Shown here: piece after piece, positions 59,791 to 64,000 of the stretch
Layout: each line of letters starts with the position of its first letter
How positions within the stretch are numbered: the first letter of the stretch is position 1
Assembly: GCF_947492535.1 (NCBI RefSeq)
Contig: NZ_CANLNH010000019.1
Coordinates: 24,364 to 88,363, forward strand
Direction of reading: 5' to 3'
Origin: an uncultured Dokdonia sp.
GTDB lineage: Bacteria > Bacteroidota > Bacteroidia > Flavobacteriales > Flavobacteriaceae
DNA length: 64,000 nucleotides
Position numbers and translations under genes: made by a program
Notes under the pieces: model-generated
What the model was told of the DNA's origin: nothing
The model's input: the letters and a program-made list of their open reading frames with translations, nothing else
Databases searched by the model: none

Positions 59791-61770
59791 ATGAAAAGAA
59801 TAACACTCCTAGTTTTTATGCTTTTTATATACGCTTTCGCGAAAGCGTATAATGAACCCAACAAATTGGTTTGCATAGAAGAAACAACAACAGAAAACGC
59901 AATCTCTTCAGAGATCTCTCAAGTAACCGTGTATCTAAACGGAGCACAAGTAGAGCGTACGAGTAACACCTTTATAAAAGCAGGCACAACAACCTTAGTT
60001 TTTAAAGACCTTTCAAATACCATAGATGAAAACAGCATCCAGGTTGCTGGACTTGAAAAAGCTTCTGTCTTATCCATAAACTATGGTATTGATTTTCTAA
60101 CGAAACAGAAAAATACAGAAGCTGTAGAAGCATTACAGAAAGAAAAGAAAGAAATAGAATATCAAATACATAAACTCAATAATCTCATGTCAGGATTAAA
60201 AAAAGAGGAAGAAGTTATTGGGTTAAATCAACGATTAGGGAGTGAAACAAAAGAAGTAGATATTGAGAAAGTAAAGATGCTTGCCAAGTACTATAGAGAA
60301 CGTATTACTGCAATTAAAGATGAAATTCTCACCGCAGAAATCAAAAAGAAAGAACTTCAAGACAAAAGCAAAGACATAACCAAACAGTTTAATGAACTCA
60401 ATGTTACGGAAGAAGAAAGCACTGGTAAAATCACTTTAAAAATCAACAGTGATATATCAACAACGTTAGCTTTAAAATTAACGTACAATGTTAAGAATGC
60501 AGGTTGGTATCCTATGTATGATTTAAAAGCAGAAACCATAACATCTCCCTTAGCACTTTCGTACAAAGCACATGTATATCAAAATACAGGAACCTCTTGG
60601 GAAGATGTATCATTGATTATCTCTTCTGGAGACCCTAATACCAACAATGTAAAACCAGAAATCAATACAAAGTACTTACAATTTGTAAATAACTACTATC
60701 GAAACAACAGTAGAAAAACAAAAAAGTATAGTTATAAATACAATCCGAACATCAAACGCGTAACGGGCATCATCTCTGATGAAAATGGGCCCATTCCAGG
60801 AGTAAATGTACTTATAAAAGGAACTAGTGTAGGAACACAAACAGATTTTGATGGTCGTTATACAATTGATGTTCCTAATGGGAAAGAACTCGTCTATTCG
60901 TATGTAGGTTTTCAATCTAAAGAACTTCCCATTCATGCGAGTACAATGAATGTAAGTCTGGATGCAGATAGTAGCTTAGATGAAGTAGTAGTGACTGGAT
61001 ATGGAGCTAAAAAAGAATCACAACATATTCAAATAAGGGGAGTAAGTTCGTTAAATGGTTCTACTAGTAATATTTCTAATGAAGATATAGAAAGAATACT
61101 TCAAGGTAAAGCTCTGGGCATCCCTGCAAATCAAACGGCTACAGGCGATCTTAAATTAGAAGGGCTTACCACTACAAGATTTGAAATTAAAAAGAAGTAT
61201 ACCATTGCTTCAGATGGGGATGTCACCGTTATAGAAGTAGATGCATTTGATATCCCAACTACGTATGAGCATTTTGCAGCCCCTATACTCAATGAAAATG
61301 TATTCCTCACAGCAAATATTAAAAATTGGTCGCGATATAGTTTGTTGCCTGGAGAAGCCAATATTTACTTTGAAGGAAGCTTCTCTGGAAAAACATTTAT
61401 TGACCCTCTGGCTACTACCGAAGAACTCACTATTTCATTGGGTGTAGACCCAAGTGTTATTATAGAACGTGAACAACTAGATAATTTTAAAGCTACCTCA
61501 TTTATCGGTTCGCAACGCATTATAGATAATACCTACCAAATTAAAATTAAGAACAACAAGAATACGAATATCAATTTAAAATTAGTAGACAGAGTTCCTA
61601 TATCTCAAAACAAAGAAATCAAAGTAGATGATATTGAAACAGGAGATGCTAAATATGATAAAGAGACAGGATTACTAAAATGGACACTTACGATGCCGTC
61701 AAATAGTGCTCAGGAAAAACAATTTTCATACGAATTACGATACCCAAAGTCAAAGCAGATTAATTTATAA
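59791..61770 (+). CDS. MuiA-type (DUF4139) surface protein with inserted carboxypeptidase-like regulatory and SusC-like segment
   Basis: A 659-residue exported protein. The signal peptide is MKRITLLVFMLFIYAFAKA, ended by the palindrome-encoded AFAKA. DUF4140 (residues about 40-130) and the start of DUF4139 follow with a coiled coil between. An insert at about 323-391 is a CarboxypepD_reg-like domain (RVTGIISDENGPIPGVNVLIKGTS, then FDGRYTIDVPNGKELVYSYVGF) followed by SLDEVVVTGYGAKKES, which copies the N-terminal region of SusC/RagA transporters. DUF4139 then resumes. The insert may be a former recombination product. Function unknown; MuiA relatives affect mucoidy. Confidence 0.88.
   Translation: MKRITLLVFMLFIYAFAKAYNEPNKLVCIEETTTENAISSEISQVTVYLNGAQVERTSNTFIKAGTTTLVFKDLSNTIDENSIQVAGLEKASVLSINYGIDFLTKQKNTEAVEALQKEKKEIEYQIHKLNNLMSGLKKEEEVIGLNQRLGSETKEVDIEKVKMLAKYYRERITAIKDEILTAEIKKKELQDKSKDITKQFNELNVTEEESTGKITLKINSDISTTLALKLTYNVKNAGWYPMYDLKAETITSPLALSYKAHVYQNTGTSWEDVSLIISSGDPNTNNVKPEINTKYLQFVNNYYRNNSRKTKKYSYKYNPNIKRVTGIISDENGPIPGVNVLIKGTSVGTQTDFDGRYTIDVPNGKELVYSYVGFQSKELPIHASTMNVSLDADSSLDEVVVTGYGAKKESQHIQIRGVSSLNGSTSNISNEDIERILQGKALGIPANQTATGDLKLEGLTTTRFEIKKKYTIASDGDVTVIEVDAFDIPTTYEHFAAPILNENVFLTANIKNWSRYSLLPGEANIYFEGSFSGKTFIDPLATTEELTISLGVDPSVIIEREQLDNFKATSFIGSQRIIDNTYQIKIKNNKNTNINLKLVDRVPISQNKEIKVDDIETGDAKYDKETGLLKWTLTMPSNSAQEKQFSYELRYPKSKQINL
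59832..59847. repeat. CGCTTTCGCGAAAGCG palindrome inside a signal peptide
   Basis: Perfect copy; plus strand reads YAFAKAY at the cleavage site. Confidence 0.9.
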
Positions 61771-61800
61771 TCTTAAAAAATAGAACGATCATAAAGCAAA

Positions 61801-61829
61801 AAGGAGAAATCCCATGAGAACTTCTCCTT
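61801..61829. terminator. Bidirectional terminator between the MuiA-type and cysteine peptide genes
   Basis: AAGGAGAA and TTCTCCTT form the base of a hairpin in the 84-bp gap between convergent genes. Confidence 0.7.
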
Positions 61830-61854
61830 CTTATTATACTAAGCACACAATATA

Positions 61855-62046
61855 CTAGTAAGGAAGACAAAAAGGATCACCACTAGGACCCGTTGTACAT
61901 ACGCCAGGACAATGTGGTGGTCCGCAATCCAGACCATTCGTGTTTTCTGTACAAACTATAACTCTTATAAGTCTAATTCCTCCTTCTATACGTTTTTGCT
62001 CTGTTTTGTTTAGGGAAGTTCCTAAACTTGAAATTTTCTTTAACAT
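61855..62046 (-). CDS. Distant sixth cysteine-rich leader peptide
   Basis: A 63-residue precursor from MLKKISSLGTSLNKTEQKRIEGG, whose leader matches the array leaders (Leu-Lys-Lys start, the -LNKTEQKR-.-GG motif in place of DKAQQKEVNGG). The core has five cysteines in C-x8-C-x4-C-x3-C-x9-C, shares C-P-G-V-C and ends CLPY. It has neither the leader hairpin nor VKOR neighbours. It is 14 kb from the array. An alternative start 6 bp upstream (MIMLKK) is possible. Confidence 0.8.
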   Translation of the reverse strand: MLKKISSLGTSLNKTEQKRIEGGIRLIRVIVCTENTNGLDCGPPHCPGVCTTGPSGDPFCLPY

Positions 62047-62083
62047 GATCATAATTTTATGGTTAATAATACCTCTAAGATAA

Positions 62084-62091
62084 CAAAAATA
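62084..62091 (-). promoter_or_regulatory. -7 element of the sixth peptide gene
   Basis: TATTTTTG on the minus strand fits TAnnTTTG, 37 bp before the ATG at 62046. Confidence 0.5.
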
Positions 62092-62215
62092 ACTGAATGC
62101 CAACAAGTTATGGTTTTACCGTAATTAATAAAAATGTGAATTTCTATAAAAACAATGACACAAAAACAAATAAGATACCCAGAAGCAAGACGTAATAATT
62201 CATAAGTATAAAAAA

Positions 62216-62884
62216 ATGATCCGTACGATTTTAATAGTCTTAGCACTAACCTGCTTAACATCATGTAAATCAGTGGTTAATAATTTAAAGCAAGAACCAT
62301 TAAGAATAGATAACTCAAAAAATCTGTATGCATTTATTGGTCGAAAAATTTCTGTAACTGAATTTGATCCTAATAACCCAATAAGAATAAAACTAAAAAT
62401 TGATTCTATAACTAAAGATACTATTCAATATCAAAGTTATGTAATGGACAGTGGTTTTCGTTGCAAATACCTTATTGAAAAAAATGTATTTAATAAAATC
62501 GAAACTGATACCATTGAATTTAAAGCATATGATCATTACGGAAGGCCTGGATTTGAAAAATATGATCAAGTGTTATTATATCTATCAAAAGATGAAAATG
62601 GAAATTATTACCATCAAAAATATCAATTCGAGTCATTGTTTTTAAATTCGAAAGGTCAGTACTATAGTTACCCAAAGTTCTTAGGAAATAGCTACTTACC
62701 TATCGCCAATGAACTAGAAACTTTTGAAATAGAATTTCCTAAAAGCGAAAAATACAATAGTAATAATGTTGGTGTTCGGGGTGGTTATTATGAAATAGAT
62801 GGTCAATTTGCTTATCCAGTAAAGGGAATGTTTTTAGAAGAAATAATTGAATTTAGATTGAGAACAACTTTTAAACACTTATAA
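62216..62884 (+). CDS. Lipoprotein of unknown function
   Basis: A 222-residue lipoprotein (MIRTILIVLALTCLTSCKS, lipobox LTSC). The mature part is charged with alternating strand pattern (IRIKLKIDSITKDTIQYQSYVMD, ETDTIEFKAYDHYGRPGF). No domain recognised. It begins 170 bp after the divergent peptide gene. Confidence 0.8.
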   Translation: MIRTILIVLALTCLTSCKSVVNNLKQEPLRIDNSKNLYAFIGRKISVTEFDPNNPIRIKLKIDSITKDTIQYQSYVMDSGFRCKYLIEKNVFNKIETDTIEFKAYDHYGRPGFEKYDQVLLYLSKDENGNYYHQKYQFESLFLNSKGQYYSYPKFLGNSYLPIANELETFEIEFPKSEKYNSNNVGVRGGYYEIDGQFAYPVKGMFLEEIIEFRLRTTFKHL

Positions 62885-62925
62885 ATAAAATATATAAACA
62901 TTTCATTATTAAACATTTAAAACTT

Positions 62926-62940
62926 TGGCACGCTCCTTGG
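62926..62940 (+). promoter_or_regulatory. Sigma-54-type promoter
   Basis: TGGCACGCTCCTTGG matches the -24/-12 consensus (TGGCAC-N5-TTGC) apart from its last base. It lies about 225 bp upstream of the next gene, leaving a long leader. Confidence 0.7.
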
Positions 62941-63165
62941 TTTATACTACTCAAGAAACGTACGCCGAGAGTCGGTAACGTAATACTAGGTGTATTTTGG
63001 AGATCGTTTTTAATAACGAAGTTGCTTTTAGATTTTTTGACGCAACGATTCTTTTATATAGCATCGCTATAAAAAAGATGAGTAAGAATAAAAAAGCAAA
63101 AATGAACGAGTTATTATAATGAGAATTGAAGTACACATAGTATGCAAACCCTAATATTTTTATAT
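62941..63165 (+). other. Long untranslated leader behind the sigma-54 promoter
   Basis: About 225 bp of transcribed but uncoding sequence. It contains the TATAGCATCGCTATA inverted repeat and an AGATTTTTTGACGC stretch. It may host a regulatory RNA structure; a minus-strand frame at 62951-63280 is a shadow. Confidence 0.4.
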
Positions 63166-63720
63166 ATGAAAAAGTTAGTCGTATTAGTAGTTTTATTTCT
63201 AGGAGGAATGACTGCTCAAGCAAATGAAGTGACGAATCTCGATCACGCAAACACAACAGGGATACGTTACAATGTGCCACAAAAAATCAAATTTGTACAA
63301 CGTGGTGTGAAGTTTATTGTTTTTCCAAATGGAGAATTTGATTTTAAGTTTTTAAATCCTCAACATCATGGAAGACGAGGACATAATGCACCAGGCACAA
63401 CCTATAACAATCGTAGAAGTGGCTATGTTTCTTATGATTATTATGGCAATGTCACTAAAGTAGGACGTAATTACATTTATTACAACCGTAACTGTGATGT
63501 AAATCAGATTGGAAATGTCACATTACGATATAGAAACGGCAGATTAGTACGTGTAGGTAATTTAAGAATATTCTATAACCGTTATGGAGAGATTGCACAC
63601 ACAGAAGGACATGTGATATATAATGATCATTATGGAACAAATTATGATTATAATAATGATCCATATTACGGAAGAAAAAGAAACCGTAACAGCGTAGGCG
63701 CTAGAGGAGGTAAAAGATAA
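63166..63720 (+). CDS. Secreted tyrosine/glycine-rich repeat protein
   Basis: A 184-residue exported protein from MKKLVVLVVLFLGGMTAQA. The mature part has repeating Y-N-R-x-G-x-V/I units (YYGNVTKVGRNYIYYNRNCDV, LRYRNGRLVRVGNLRIFYNRYGEIAHTEGHVIYND) that alternate aromatic and charged residues like beta-strands of a small sheet. It is preceded by a sigma-54-type promoter. The start at the Met 24 bp into the longer frame gives a good signal peptide. The function is not known. Confidence 0.8.
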   Translation: MKKLVVLVVLFLGGMTAQANEVTNLDHANTTGIRYNVPQKIKFVQRGVKFIVFPNGEFDFKFLNPQHHGRRGHNAPGTTYNNRRSGYVSYDYYGNVTKVGRNYIYYNRNCDVNQIGNVTLRYRNGRLVRVGNLRIFYNRYGEIAHTEGHVIYNDHYGTNYDYNNDPYYGRKRNRNSVGARGGKR

Positions 63721-63868
63721 TAGATTTTTGGTTGGTTAGTTTTGGGAAACCTCGTAAAGCATTTGTTTTACGGGGTTTTTCTCTTTAGTTAAAAACATAG
63801 ATACTAAGACTCAATCCATTTCTCTCTCTATGAAAGAGAGCCTCTCCCCTATGATATCTTGTAGTATA

Positions 63869-64000
63869 CGCTTTCGCGAAATCGAGCTTGCGAGATTCAC
63901 GACCATAGGGAGAGCAAAGCGATAAATCGAGCTTGCGAGATTCACGACCATAGGGAGAGCAAAGCGATAAATCGAGCTTGCGAGATTCACGACCATAGGG
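63869..64000 (+). repeat. Composite palindromic repeat with 45-bp tandem repeats
   Basis: The palindrome (CGCTTTCGCGAAATCG, one arm altered) is followed by at least two and a half exact copies of a 45-bp unit: AAATCGAGCTTGCGAGATTC, then ACGACCATAGGGAGAGCAAA and GCGAT. Copies start at 63879, 63924 and 63969 and run off the window end. Each unit is one arm of the composite repeat. Confidence 0.9.

Noticed and set aside
63811..63996. 61-codon frame with MVVNLASSIYRFALP repeats
   Set aside because: It is only the antisense of the 45-bp tandem repeat.

Overview
The window is a low-GC chromosomal segment of a marine-type Flavobacteriaceae (Bacteroidota). The evidence is T9SS type A and type B (gliding-motility-type) C-terminal sorting domains, TAnnTTTG promoter elements, AraC and LytTR regulators with membrane modules, BNR-repeat and MuiA-type surface proteins, and a highly iterated palindrome, CGCTTTCGCGAAAGCG, that occurs both between and inside genes. 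Dokdonia or a near relative is my guess from that palindrome. The genus is not proven by anything here.

Layout. 1-6.2 kb: the start of a YahK-like alcohol dehydrogenase, a YafY/WYL regulator, a VOC protein, a DUF2892 membrane protein and a large T9SS-exported BNR protein. 6.5-11.3 kb: an AraC regulator with a membrane domain, a secreted serine hydrolase and an outer-membrane barrel protein. 11.7-19.6 kb: a compact xylose operon (GntR-type regulator, xylB, xylA, MFS symporter, GH3 beta-xylosidase). 20.1-20.7 kb: tRNA-Ser(TGA) followed by three ~170-bp modules that repeat its 3' end. 21-28 kb: a stand-alone LytTR protein, an XRE/membrane/serine-hydrolase fusion, a LytS/LytR-type two-component pair and a T9SS type B protein. 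27.4-33.1 kb: parE-parC, with a small membrane gene inserted between parC and a duplicate of its own 3' end. 33.6-38 kb: a TPR/LuxR regulator and a second membrane AraC regulator. 38.3-43.9 kb: a seven-gene polyketide operon (type III PKS, methyltransferase, FAD oxidoreductase and a dedicated ACP/KS/dehydratase/reductase set). 44.2-47.6 kb: a VKOR-thioredoxin fusion followed by an array of cysteine-rich leader peptides. 47.6-64 kb: mostly housekeeping genes (E1 dehydrogenase, SUI1, nucleoside phosphorylase, ung, mutS2) with several lipoproteins, a MuiA-type protein, a distant sixth member of the peptide family and a sigma-54-like promoter.

The strongest candidate for an undescribed system is 44.2-47.6 kb. 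A 540-residue membrane protein has a cysteine-free C39-like domain, a VKOR domain and a DsbA/thioredoxin-like domain. It precedes five tandem peptide loci: three intact and two decayed. The intact peptides share a leader ending in QQKE(V/I)NG(G/A) and a core with seven cysteines at almost constant spacing. All five loci carry the same 24-nt leader hairpin (5-bp stem, 14-nt loop), with a compensatory base change in one copy. The simplest model is a family of exported disulfide-rich peptides whose oxidation depends on the adjacent VKOR protein. No C39 protease/ABC exporter is present in the window, so leader removal and export must be encoded elsewhere.

Other notable signals: the palindrome supplies the signal-peptidase site (AFAKA) in two exported proteins and reads as LSRKR or FRESR in others; several genes seem to lack an ATG start; and the tRNA-Ser and parC 3' ends are both duplicated, suggesting past insertion events.
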